A stretch of DNA of 64,000 nt, from NCBI GenBank assembly GCA_950097015.1, contig CATNEN010000011.1, forward strand, positions 5,606,001 to 5,670,000, written 5' to 3'. A program made the position numbers and the translations under genes. A model generated the notes under the pieces. That model saw nothing but the letters and a program-made list of their open reading frames with translations, was not told the DNA's origin and ran no database searches. Positions 34,601 to 46,600 of this stretch are shown one piece after another. The DNA comes from Macrostomum hystrix. Taxonomy: Eukaryota > Platyhelminthes > Macrostomidae. Numbering within the stretch: the first letter of the stretch is position 1; every line of letters starts with the position of its first letter.

Positions 34601-37600
34601 TCGGCAGCCCTGCTTCCGCGACGCTTCAGCACGTTCTCAGCCAGCTTTAATGCGTCTCGAGCGTTCTCATCTAGACCGGCCTTCTCTGCAGCACTCTTCT
34701 CTAATGGACCATCCGATGCCTTTTGCAGTGCATCTCTCAGAGCGGCCTGCTCCTCTGGAGTCAGTGCAACAGTCTTGCCACTCTGCTCGGCGTCCTCCAC
34801 CTTCTTCATCGCCTGAGCCAATGCACCTGTCTCGTCAGCAGCAGCGTCTAGGGACTTCTGAAGGGCTTTAGCAATGCCCTTTGCCGTCTCGGCGTCGACC
34901 TGTCCGTCCGTCTTCGCCAGATCCGACAGCGCCTCCTTGCTTGCATCAGCCTGCTTCACCTGCTCTAGGCTGTCCTTGACGGCTTGGGCCACCATGCCCA
35001 GAGCGTCTAGCTGCTCAGCCGTCATCGTGTCGCCGGCCTTCTTGCTCTCCAGGGCGCTCAGCACTGCCAGAGCGGAACTAGCGTCTGCTTCACTAATTCC
35101 GAGGCTCTCCGGATTCTCTTCCAGAACCTTCTTCATGGCTTCACTGCTGGCAGCGAGATCTTCGGCCTGCTTTTCACTCAGCTTCTTGTCTTTGCCGTCG
35201 CCAGCGAGATAAGACAGCGCCTTCAGTTTGCTGGCTGCCTGGCCGACCTCTTCCACAGCGGCGTCCTTCTCTGCCTCACTCGGCGACTTGGACGACTCGG
35301 CTTCCTTCTTTTTCGTCTTGTCAGTCTTCTTCTTTTTCTTGGAGAGCTGAGCGAGCGCCTTGCCGAGCTGCTTCTTTTCAGCGTCCGACAGAGCGTCCAA
35401 CGGCTTGTCCTTGACGCTGTGTAGCAGCGCTGCAAGCACTGCCTTTTCCTCCTCGCTGAGTCCACTGTCACCAGAAGCGAGCACGTCATCGATCGCATTC
35501 ACTGCCTCACTGACCGCATTTCGCTCGGATTCAGTTAGTTCGGCAGCCTTGCTTCCGCGACGCTTCAGCACGTTCTCAGCCAGCTTTAATGCGTCTCGAG
35601 CGTTCTCATCTAGACCGGCCTTCTCTGCAGCACTCTTCTCTAATGGACCATCCGATGCCTTTTGCAGTGCATCTCTCAGAGCGGCCTGCTCCTCTGGAGT
35701 CAGTGCAACAGTCTTGCCACTCTGCTCGGCGTCCTCCACCTTCTTCATGGCCTGAGCCAATGCACCTGTCTCGTCAGCAGCAGCGTCTAGGGACTTCTGA
35801 AGGGCTTTAGCAATGCCCTTTGCCGTCTCGGCGTCGACCTGTCCGTCCGTCTTCGCCAGATCCGACAGCGCCTCCTTGCTTGCATCAGCCTGCTTCACCT
35901 GCTCTAGGCTCTCCTCGACGGCCTTGGCTACCTTGCCCAGAGCGTCTAGCTGCTCAGCCGTCATCGTGTCGCCGGCCTTCTTGCTCTCCAGGGCGCTCAG
36001 CACTGCCAGAGCGGAACTAGCGTCTGCTTCACTAATTCCGAGGCTCTCCGGATTCTCTTCCAGAACCTTCTTCAAGGCTTCACTGCTGGCAGCGAGATCT
36101 TCGGCCTGCTTTTCACTCAGCTTCTTGTCTTTGCCGTCGCCAGCGAGCCAAGACAGCGCCTTCAGTTTGCTGGCTGCCTGGCCGACCTCTTCCACAGCGG
36201 CGTCCTTCTCTGCTTCACTCGGCGACTTGGACGACTCGGCTTCCTTCTTTTTCGTCTTGTCAGTCTTCTTCTTTTTCTTGGAGAGCTGAGCGAGCGCCTT
36301 GCCGAGCTGCTTCTTTTCAGCGTCCGACAGAGCGTCCAACGGCTTGTCCTTGACGCTGTGTAGCAGCGCTGCAAGCACTGCCTTTTCCTCCTCGCTGAGT
36401 CCACTGTCACCAGAAGCGAGCACGTCATCAATCGCATTCACTGCCTCACTGACCGCATTTCGCTCGGATTCAGTTAGTCCGGCAGCCTTGCTTCCGCGAC
36501 GCTTCAGCACGTTCTCAGCCAGCTTTAATGCGTCTCGAGCGTTCTCATCTAGACCGGCCTTCTCTGCAGCACTCTTCTCTAATGGACCATCCGATGCCTT
36601 TTGCAGTGCATCTCTCAGAGCGGCCTGCTCCACTGGAGTCAGTGCAACAGTCTTGCCACTCTGCTCGGCGTCCTCCACCTTCTTCATCGCCTGAGCCAAT
36701 GCACCTGTCTCGTCAGCAGCAGCGTCTAGGGACTTCTGAAGGGCTTTAGCAATGCCCTTTGCCGTCTCGGCGTCGACCTGTCCGTCCGTCTTCGCCAGAT
36801 CCGACAGCGCCTTCTTGCTTGCATCAGCCTGCTTCACCTGCTCTAGGCTCTCCTCGACGGCCTTGGCTACCTTGCCCAGAGCGTCTAGCTGCTCAGCCGT
36901 CATCGTGTCGCCGGCCTTCTTGCTCTCCAGGGCGCTCAGCACTGCCAGAGCGGAACTAGCGTCTGCTTCACTAATTCCGAGGCTCTCCGGATTCTCTTCC
37001 AGAACCTTCTTCAAGGCTTCACTGCTGGCAGCGAGATCTTCGGCCTGCTTTTCACTCAGCTTCTTGTCTTTGCCGTCGCCAGCGAGCCAAGACAGCGCCT
37101 TCAGTTTGCTGGCTGCCTGGCCGACCTCTTCCACAGCGGCGTCCTTCTCTGCCTCACTCGGCGACTTGGACGACTCGGCTTCCTTCTTTTTCGTCTTGTC
37201 AGTCTTCTTCTTTTTCTTGGAGAGCTGAGCGAGCGCCTTGCCGAGCTGCTTCTTTTCAGCGTCCGACAGAGCGTCCAACGGCTTGTCCTTGACGCTGTGT
37301 AGCAGCGCTGCAAGCACTGCCTTTTCCTCCTCGCTGAGTCCACTGTCACCAGAAGCGAGCACGTCATCGATCGCATTCACTGCCTCACTGACCGCATTTC
37401 GCTCGGATTCAGTTAGTTCGGCAGCCTTGCTTCCGCGACGCTTCAGCACGTTCTCAGCCAGCTTTAATGCGTCTCGAGCGTTCTCATCTAGACCGGCCTT
37501 CTCTGCAGCACTCTTCTCTAATGGACCATCCGATGCCTTTTGCAGTGCATCTCTCAGAGCGGCCTGCTCCTCTGGAGTCAGTGCAACAGTCTTGCCACTC

Positions 37601-40600
37601 TGCTCGGCGTCCTCCACCTTCTTCATCGCCTGAGCCAATGCACCTGTCTCGTCAGCAGCAGCGTCTAGGGACTTCTGAAGGGCTTTAGCAATGCCCTTTG
37701 CCGTCTCGGCGTCGACCTGTCCGTCCGTCTTCGCCAGATCCGACAGCGCCTCCTTGCTTGCATCAGCCTGCTTCACCTGCTCTAGGCTCTCCTCGACGGC
37801 CTTGGCTACCTTGCCCAGAGCGTCTAGCTGCTCAGCCGTCATCGTGTCGCCGGCCTTCTTGCTCTCCAGGGCGCTCAGCACTGCCAGAGCGGAACTAGCG
37901 TCTGCTTCACTAATTCCGAGGCTCTCCGGATTCTCTTCCAGAACCTTCTTCAAGGCTTCACTGCTGGCAGCGAGATCTTCGGCCTGCTTTTCACTCAGCT
38001 TCTTGTCTTTGCCGTCGCCAGCGAGCCAAGACAGCGCCTTCAGTTTGCTGGCTGCCTGGCCGACCTCTTCCACAGCGGCGTCCTTCTCTGCCTCACTCGG
38101 CGACTTGGACGACTCGGCTTCCTTCTTTTTCGTCTTGTCAGTCTTCTTCTTTTTCTTGGAGAGCTGAGCGAGCGCCTTGCCGAGCTGCTTCTTTTCAGCG
38201 TCCGACAGAGCGTCCAACGGCTTGTCCTTGACGCTGTGTAGCAGCGCTGCAAGCACTGCCTTTTCCTCCTCGCTGAGTCCACTGTCACCAGAAGCGAGCA
38301 CGTCATCAATCGCATTCACTGCCTCACTGACCGCATTTCGCTCGGATTCAGTTAGTCCGGCAGCCTTGCTTCCGCGACGCTTCAGCACGTTCTCAGCCAG
38401 CTTTAATGCGTCTCGAGCGTTCTCATCTAGACCGGCCTTCTCTGCAGCACTCTTCTCTAATGGACCATCCGATGCCTTTTGCAGTGCATCTCTCAGAGCG
38501 GCCTGCTCCTCTGGAGTCAGTGCAACAGTCTTGCCACTCTGCTCGGCGTCCTCCACCTTCTTCATCGCCTGAGCCAATGCACCTGTCTCGTCAGCAGCAG
38601 CGTCTAGGGACTTCTGAAGGGCTTTAGCAATGCCCTTTGCCGTCTCGGCGTCGACCTGTCCGTCCGTCTTCGCCAGATCCGACAGCGCCTCCTTGCTTGC
38701 ATCAGCCTGCTTCACCTGCTCTAGGCTCTCCTCGACGGCCTTGGCTACCTTGCCCAGAGCGTCTAGCTGCTCAGCCGTCATCGTGTCGCCGGCCTTCTTG
38801 CTCTCCAGGGCGCTCAGCACTGCCAGAGCGGAACTAGCGTCTGCTTCACTAATTCCGAGGCTCTCCGGATTCTCTTCCAGAACCTTCTTCAAGGCTTCAC
38901 TGCTGGCAGCGAGATCTTCGGCCTGCTTTTCACTCAGCTTCTTGTCTTTGCCGTCGCCAGCGAGCCAAGACAGCGCCTTCAGTTTGCTGGCTGCCTGGCC
39001 GACCTCTTCCACAGCGGCGTCCTTCTCTGCCTCACTCGTCGACTTGGACGACTCGGCTTCCTTCTTTTTCGTCTTGTCAGTCTTCTTCTTTTTCTTGGAG
39101 AGCTGAGCGAGCGCCTTGCCGAGCTGCTTCTTTTCAGCGTCCGACAGAGCGTCCAACGGCTTGTCCTTGACGCTGTGTAGCAGCGCTGCAAGCACTGCCT
39201 TTTCCTCCTCGCTGAGTCCACTGTCACCAGAAGCGAGCACGTCATCGATCGCATTCACTGCCTCACTGACCGCATTTCGCTCGGATTCAGTTAGTTCGGC
39301 AGCCTTGCTTCCGCGACGCTTCAGCACGTTCTCAGCCAGCTTTAATGCGTCTCGAGCGTTCTCATCTAGACCGGCCTTCTCTGCAGCACTCTTCTCTAAT
39401 GGACCATCCGATGCCTTTTGCAGTGCATCTCTCAGAGCGGCCTGCTCCTCTGGAGTCAGTGCAACAGTCTTGCCACTCTGCTCGGCGTCCTCCACCTTCT
39501 TCATGGCCTGAGCCAATGCACCTGTCTCGTCAGCAGCAGCGTCTAGGGACTTCTGAAGGGCTTTAGCAATGCCCTTTGCCGTCTCGGCGTCGACCTGTCC
39601 GTCCGTCTTCGCCAGATCCGACAGCGCCTCCTTGCTTGCATCAGCCTGCTTCACCTGCTCTAGGCTCTCCTCGACGGCCTTGGCTACCTTGCCCAGAGCG
39701 TCTAGCTGCTCAGCCGTCATCGTGTCGCCGGCCTTCTTGCTCTCCAGGGCGCTCAGCACTGCCAGAGCGGAACTAGCGTCTGCTTCACTAATTCCGAGGC
39801 TCTCCGGATTCTCTTCCAGAACCTTCTTCAAGGCTTCACTGCTGGCAGCGAGATCTTCGGCCTGCTTTTCACTCAGCTTCTTGTCTTTGCCGTCGCCAGC
39901 GAGCCAAGACAGCGCCTTCAGTTTGCTGGCTGCCTGGCCGACCTCTTCCACAGCGGCGTCCTTCTCTGCTTCACTCGGCGACTTGGACGACTCGGCTTCC
40001 TTCTTTTTCGTCTTGTCAGTCTTCTTCTTTTTCTTGGAGAGCTGAGCGAGCGCCTTGCCGAGCTGCTTCTTTTCAGCGTCCGACAGAGCGTCCAACGGCT
40101 TGTCCTTGACGCTGTGTAGCAGCGCTGCAAGCACTGCCTTTTCCTCCTCGCTGAGTCCACTGTCACCAGAAGCGAGCACGTCATCAATCGCATTCACTGC
40201 CTCACTGACCGCATTTCGCTCGGATTCAGTTAGTCCGGCAGCCTTGCTTCCGCGACGCTTCAGCACGTTCTCAGCCAGCTTTAATGCGTCTCGAGCGTTC
40301 TCATCTAGACCGGCCTTCTCTGCAGCACTCTTCTCTAATGGACCATCCGATGCCTTTTGCAGTGCATCTCTCAGAGCGGCCTGCTCCACTGGAGTCAGTG
40401 CAACAGTCTTGCCACTCTGCTCGGCGTCCTCCACCTTCTTCATCGCCTGAGCCAATGCACCTGTCTCGTCAGCAGCAGCGTCTAGGGACTTCTGAAGGGC
40501 TTTAGCAATGCCCTTTGCCGTCTCGGCGTCGACCTGTCCGTCCGTCTTCGCCAGATCCGACAGCGCCTCCTTGCTTGCATCAGCCTGCTTCACCTGCTCT

Positions 40601-43600
40601 AGGCTCTCCTCGACGGCCTTGGCTACCTTGCCCAGAGCGTCTAGCTGCTCAGCCGTCATCGTGTCGCCGGCCTTCTTGCTCTCCAGGGCGCTCAGCACTG
40701 CCAGAGCGGAACTAGCGTCTGCTTCACTAATTCCGAGGCTCTCCGGATTCTCTTCCAGAACCTTCTTCAAGGCTTCACTGCTGGCAGCGAGATCTTCGGC
40801 CTGCTTTTCACTCAGCTTCTTGTCTTTGCCGTCGCCAGCGAGCCAAGACAGCGCCTTCAGTTTGCTGGCTGCCTGGCCGACCTCTTCCACAGCGGCGTCC
40901 TTCTCTGCCTCACTCGGCGACTTGGACGACTCGGCTTCCTTCTTTTTCGTCTTGTCAGTCTTCTTCTTTTTCTTGGAGAGCTGAGCGAGCGCCTTGCCGA
41001 GCTGCTTCTTTTCAGCGTCCGACAGAGCGTCCAACGGCTTGTCCTTGACGCTGTGTAGCAGCGCTGCAAGCACTGCCTTTTCCTCCTCGCTGAGTCCACT
41101 GTCACCAGAAGCGAGCACGTCATCGATCGCATTCACTGCCTCACTGACCGCATTTCGCTCGGATTCAGTTAGTTCGGCAGCCTTGCTTCCGCGACGCTTC
41201 AGCACGTTCTCAGCCAGCTTTAATGCGTCTCGAGCGTTCTCATCTAGACCGGCCTTCTCTGCAGCACTCTTCTCTAATGGACCATCCGATGCCTTTTGCA
41301 GTGCATCTCTCAGAGCGGCCTGCTCCTCTGGAGTCAGTGCAACAGTCTTGCCACTCTGCTCGGCGTCCTCCACCTTCTTCATCGCCTGAGCCAATGCACC
41401 TGTCTCGTCAGCAGCAGCGTCTAGGGACTTCTGAAGGGCTTTAGCAATGCCCTTTGCCGTCTCGGCGTCGACCTGTCCGTCCGTCTTCGCCAGATCCGAC
41501 AGCGCCTCCTTGCTTGCATCAGCCTGCTTCACCTGCTCTAGGCTCTCCTCGACGGCCTTGGCTACCTTGCCCAGAGCGTCTAGCTGCTCAGCCGTCATCG
41601 TGTCGCCGGCCTTCTTGCTCTCCAGGGCGCTCAGCACTGCCAGAGCGGAACTAGCGTCTGCTTCACTAATTCCGAGGCTCTCCGGATTCTCTTCCAGAAC
41701 CTTCTTCAAGGCTTCACTGCTGGCAGCGAGATCTTCGGCCTGCTTTTCACTCAGCTTCTTGTCTTTGCCGTCGCCAGCGAGCCAAGACAGCGCCTTCAGT
41801 TTGCTGGCTGCCTGGCCGACCTCTTCCACAGCGGCGTCCTTCTCTGCCTCACTCGGCGACTTGGACGACTCGGCTTCCTTCTTTTTCGTCTTGTCAGTCT
41901 TCTTCTTTTTCTTGGAGAGCTGAGCGAGCGCCTTGCCGAGCTGCTTCTTTTCAGCGTCCGACAGAGCGTCCAACGGCTTGTCCTTGACGCTGTGTAGCAG
42001 CGCTGCAAGCACTGCCTTTTCCTCCTCGCTGAGTCCACTGTCACCAGAAGCGAGCACGTCATCAATCGCATTCACTGCCTCACTGACCGCATTTCGCTCG
42101 GATTCAGTTAGTCCGGCAGCCTTGCTTCCGCGACGCTTCAGCACGTTCTCAGCCAGCTTTAATGCGTCTCGAGCGTTCTCATCTAGACCGGCCTTCTCTG
42201 CAGCACTCTTCTCTAATGGACCATCCGATGCCTTTTGCAGTGCATCTCTCAGAGCGGCCTGCTCCTCTGGAGTCAGTGCAACAGTCTTGCCACTCTGCTC
42301 GGCGTCCTCCACCTTCTTCATCGCCTGAGCCAATGCACCTGTCTCGTCAGCAGCAGCGTCTAGGGACTTCTGAAGGGCTTTAGCAATGCCCTTTGCCGTC
42401 TCGGCGTCGACCTGTCCGTCCGTCTTCGCCAGATCCGACAGCGCCTCCTTGCTTGCATCAGCCTGCTTCACCTGCTCTAGGCTCTCCTCGACGGCCTTGG
42501 CTACCTTGCCCAGAGCGTCTAGCTGCTCAGCCGTCATCGTGTCGCCGGCCTTCTTGCTCTCCAGGGCGCTCAGCACTGCCAGAGCGGAACTAGCGTCTGC
42601 TTCACTAATTCCGAGGCTCTCCGGATTCTCTTCCAGAACCTTCTTCAAGGCTTCACTGCTGGCAGCGAGATCTTCGGCCTGCTTTTCACTCAGCTTCTTG
42701 TCTTTGCCGTCGCCAGCGAGCCAAGACAGCGCCTTCAGTTTGCTGGCTGCCTGGCCGACCTCTTCCACAGCGGCGTCCTTCTCTGCCTCACTCGGCGACT
42801 TGGACGACTCGGCTTCCTTCTTTTTCGTCTTGTCAGTCTTCTTCTTTTTCTTGGAGAGCTGAGCGAGCGCCTTGCCGAGCTGCTTCTTTTCAGCGTCCGA
42901 CAGAGCGTCCAACGGCTTGTCCTTGACGCTGTGTAGCAGCGCTGCAAGCACTGCCTTTTCCTCCTCGCTGAGTCCACTGTCACCAGAAGCGAGCACGTCA
43001 TCGATCGCATTCACTGCCTCACTGACCGCATTTCGCTCGGATTCAGTTAGTTCGGCAGCCTTGCTTCCGCGACGCTTCAGCACGTTCTCAGCCAGCTTTA
43101 ATGCGTCTCGAGCGTTCTCATCTAGACCGGCCTTCTCTGCAGCACTCTTCTCTAATGGACCATCCGATGCCTTTTGCAGTGCATCTCTCAGAGCGGCCTG
43201 CTCCTCTGGAGTCAGTGCAACAGTCTTGCCACTCTGCTCGGCGTCCTCCACCTTCTTCATCGCCTGAGCCAATGCACCTGTCTCGTCAGCAGCAGCGTCT
43301 AGGGACTTCTGAAGGGCTTTAGCAATGCCCTTTGCCGTCTCGGCGTCGACCTGTCCGTCCGTCTTCGCCAGATCCGACAGCGCCTCCTTGCTTGCATCAG
43401 CCTGCTTCACCTGCTCTAGGCTCTCCTCGACGGCCTTGGCTACCTTGCCCAGAGCGTCTAGCTGCTCAGCCGTCATCGTGTCGCCGGCCTTCTTGCTCTC
43501 CAGGGCGCTCAGCACTGCCAGAGCGGAACTAGCGTCTGCTTCACTAATTCCGAGGCTCTCCGGATTCTCTTCCAGAACCTTCTTCAAGGCTTCACTGCTG

Positions 43601-46600
43601 GCAGCGAGATCTTCGGCCTGCTTTTCACTCAGCTTCTTGTCTTTGCCGTCGCCAGCGAGCCAAGACAGCGCCTTCAGTTTGCTGGCTGCCTGGCCGACCT
43701 CTTCCACAGCGGCGTCCTTCTCTGCCTCACTCGGCGACTTGGACGACTCGGCTTCCTTCTTTTTCGTCTTGTCAGTCTTCTTCTTTTTCTTGGAGAGCTG
43801 AGCGAGCGCCTTGCCGAGCTGCTTCTTTTCAGCGTCCGACAGAGCGTCCAACGGCTTGTCCTTGACGCTGTGTAGCAGCGCTGCAAGCACTGCCTTTTCC
43901 TCCTCGCTGAGTCCACTGTCACCAGAAGCGAGCACGTCATCAATCGCATTCACTGCCTCACTGACCGCATTTCGCTCGGATTCAGTTAGTCCGGCAGCCT
44001 TGCTTCCGCGACGCTTCAGCACGTTCTCAGCCAGCTTTAATGCGTCTCGAGCGTTCTCATCTAGACCGGCCTTCTCTGCAGCACTCTTCTCTAATGGACC
44101 ATCCGATGCCTTTTGCAGTGCATCTCTCAGAGCGGCCTGCTCCACTGGAGTCAGTGCAACAGTCTTGCCACTCTGCTCGGCGTCCTCCACCTTCTTCATC
44201 GCCTGAGCCAATGCACCTGTCTCGTCAGCAGCAGCGTCTAGGGACTTCTGAAGGGCTTTAGCAATGCCCTTTGCCGTCTCGGCGTCGACCTGTCCGTCCG
44301 TCTTCGCCAGATCCGACAGCGCCTCCTTGCTTGCATCAGCCTGCTTCACCTGCTCTAGGCTGTCCTTGACGGCTTGGGCCACCATGCCCAGAGCGTCTAG
44401 CTGCTCAGCCGTCATCGTGTCGCCGGCCTTCTTGCTCTCCAGGGCGCTCAGCACTGCCAGAGCGGAACTAGCGTCTGCTTCACTAATTCCGAGGCTCTCC
44501 GGATTCTCTTCCAGAACCTTCTTCAAGGCTTCACTGCTGGCAGCGAGATCTTCGGCCTGCTTTTCACTCAGCTTCTTGTCTTTGCCGTCGCCAGCGAGCC
44601 AAGACAGCGCCTTCAGTTTGCTGGCTGCCTGGCCGACCTCTTCCACAGCGGCGTCCTTCTCTGCCTCACTCGGCGACTTGGACGACTCGGCTTCCTTCTT
44701 TTTCGTCTTGTCAGTCTTCTTCTTTTTCTTGGAGAGCTGAGCGAGCGCCTTGCCGAGCTGCTTCTTTTCAGCGTCCGACAGAGCGTCCAACGGCTTGTCC
44801 TTGACGCTGTGTAGCAGCGCTGCAAGCACTGCCTTTTCCTCCTCGCTGAGTCCACTGTCACCAGAAGCGAGCACGTCATCGATCGCATTCACTGCCTCAC
44901 TGACCGCATTTCGCTCGGATTCAGTTAGTTCGGCAGCCTTGCTTCCGCGACGCTTCAGCACGTTCTCAGCCAGCTTTAATGCGTCTCGAGCGTTCTCATC
45001 TAGACCGGCCTTCTCTGCAGCACTCTTCTCTAATGGACCATCCGATGCCTTTTGCAGTGCATCTCTCAGAGCGGCCTGCTCCTCTGGAGTCAGTGCAACA
45101 GTCTTGCCACTCTGCTCGGCGTCCTCCACCTTCTTCATCGCCTGAGCCAATGCACCTGTCTCGTCAGCAGCAGCGTCTAGGGACTTCTGAAGGGCTTTAG
45201 CAATGCCCTTTGCCGTCTCGGCGTCGACCTGTCCGTCCGTCTTCGCCAGATCCGACAGCGCCTCCTTGCTTGCATCAGCCTGCTTCACCTGCTCTAGGCT
45301 GTCCTTGACGGCTTGGGCCACCATGCCCAGAGAGTCTAGCTGCTCAGCCGTCATCGTGTCGCCGGCCTTCTTGCTCTCCAGGGCGCTCAGCACTGCCAGA
45401 GCGGAACTAGCGTCTGCTTCACTAATTCCGAGGCTCTCCGGATTCTCTTCCAGAACCTTCTTCATGGCTTCACTGCTGGCAGCGAGATCTTCGGCCTGCT
45501 TTTCACTCAGCTTCTTGTCTTTGCCGTCGCCAGCGAGCCAAGACAGCGCCTTCAGTTTGCTGGCTGCCTGGCCGACCTCTTCCACAGCGGCGTCCTTCTC
45601 TGCCTCACTCGGCGACTTGGACGACTCGGCTTCCTTCTTTTTCGTCTTGTCAGTCTTTTTCGATTTCTTGGAGAGCTGAGCGAGCGCCTTGCCGAGCTGC
45701 TTCTTTTCAGCGTCCGACAGAGCGTCCAACGGCTTGTCCTTGACGCTGTGTAGCAGCGCTGCAAGCACTGCCTTTTCCTCCTCGCTGAGTCCACTGTCAC
45801 CAGAAGCGAGCACGTCATCGATCGCATTCACTGCCTCACTGACCGCATTTCGCTCGGATTCAGTTAGTTCGGCAGCCCTGCTTCCGCGACGCTTCAGCAC
45901 GTTCTCAGCCAGCTTTAATGCGTCTCGAGCGTTCTCATCTAGACCGGCCTTCTCTGCAGCACTCTTCTCTAATGGACCATCCGATGCCTTTTGCAGTGCA
46001 TCTCTCAGAGCGGCCTGCTCCACTGGAGTCAGTGCAACAGTCTTGCCACTCTGCTCGGCGTCCTCCACCTTCTTCATCGCCTGAGCCAATGCACCTGTCT
46101 CGTCAGCAGCAGCGTCTAGGGACTTCTGAAGGGCTTTAGCAATGCCCTTTGCCGTCTCGGCGTCGACCTGTCCGTCCGTCTTCGCCAGATCCGACAGCGC
46201 CTCCTTGCTTGCATCAGCCTGCTTCACCTGCTCTAGGCTGTCCTTGACGGCTTGGGCCACCATGCCCAGAGCGTCTAGCTGCTCAGCCGTCATCGTGTCG
46301 CCGGCCTTCTTGCTCTCCAGGGCGCTCAGCACTGCCAGAGCGGAACTAGCGTCTGCTTCACTAATTCCGAGGCTCTCCGGATTCTCTTCCAGAACCTTCT
46401 TCAAGGCTTCACTGCTGGCAGCGAGATCTTCGGCCTGCTTTTCACTCAGCTTCTTGTCTTTGCCGTCGCCAGCGAGCCAAGACAGCGCCTTCAGTTTGCT
46501 GGCTGCCTGGCCGACCTCTTCCACAGCGGCGTCCTTCTCTGCCTCACTCGGCGACTTGGACGACTCGGCTTCCTTCTTTTTCGTCTTGTCAGTCTTCTTC

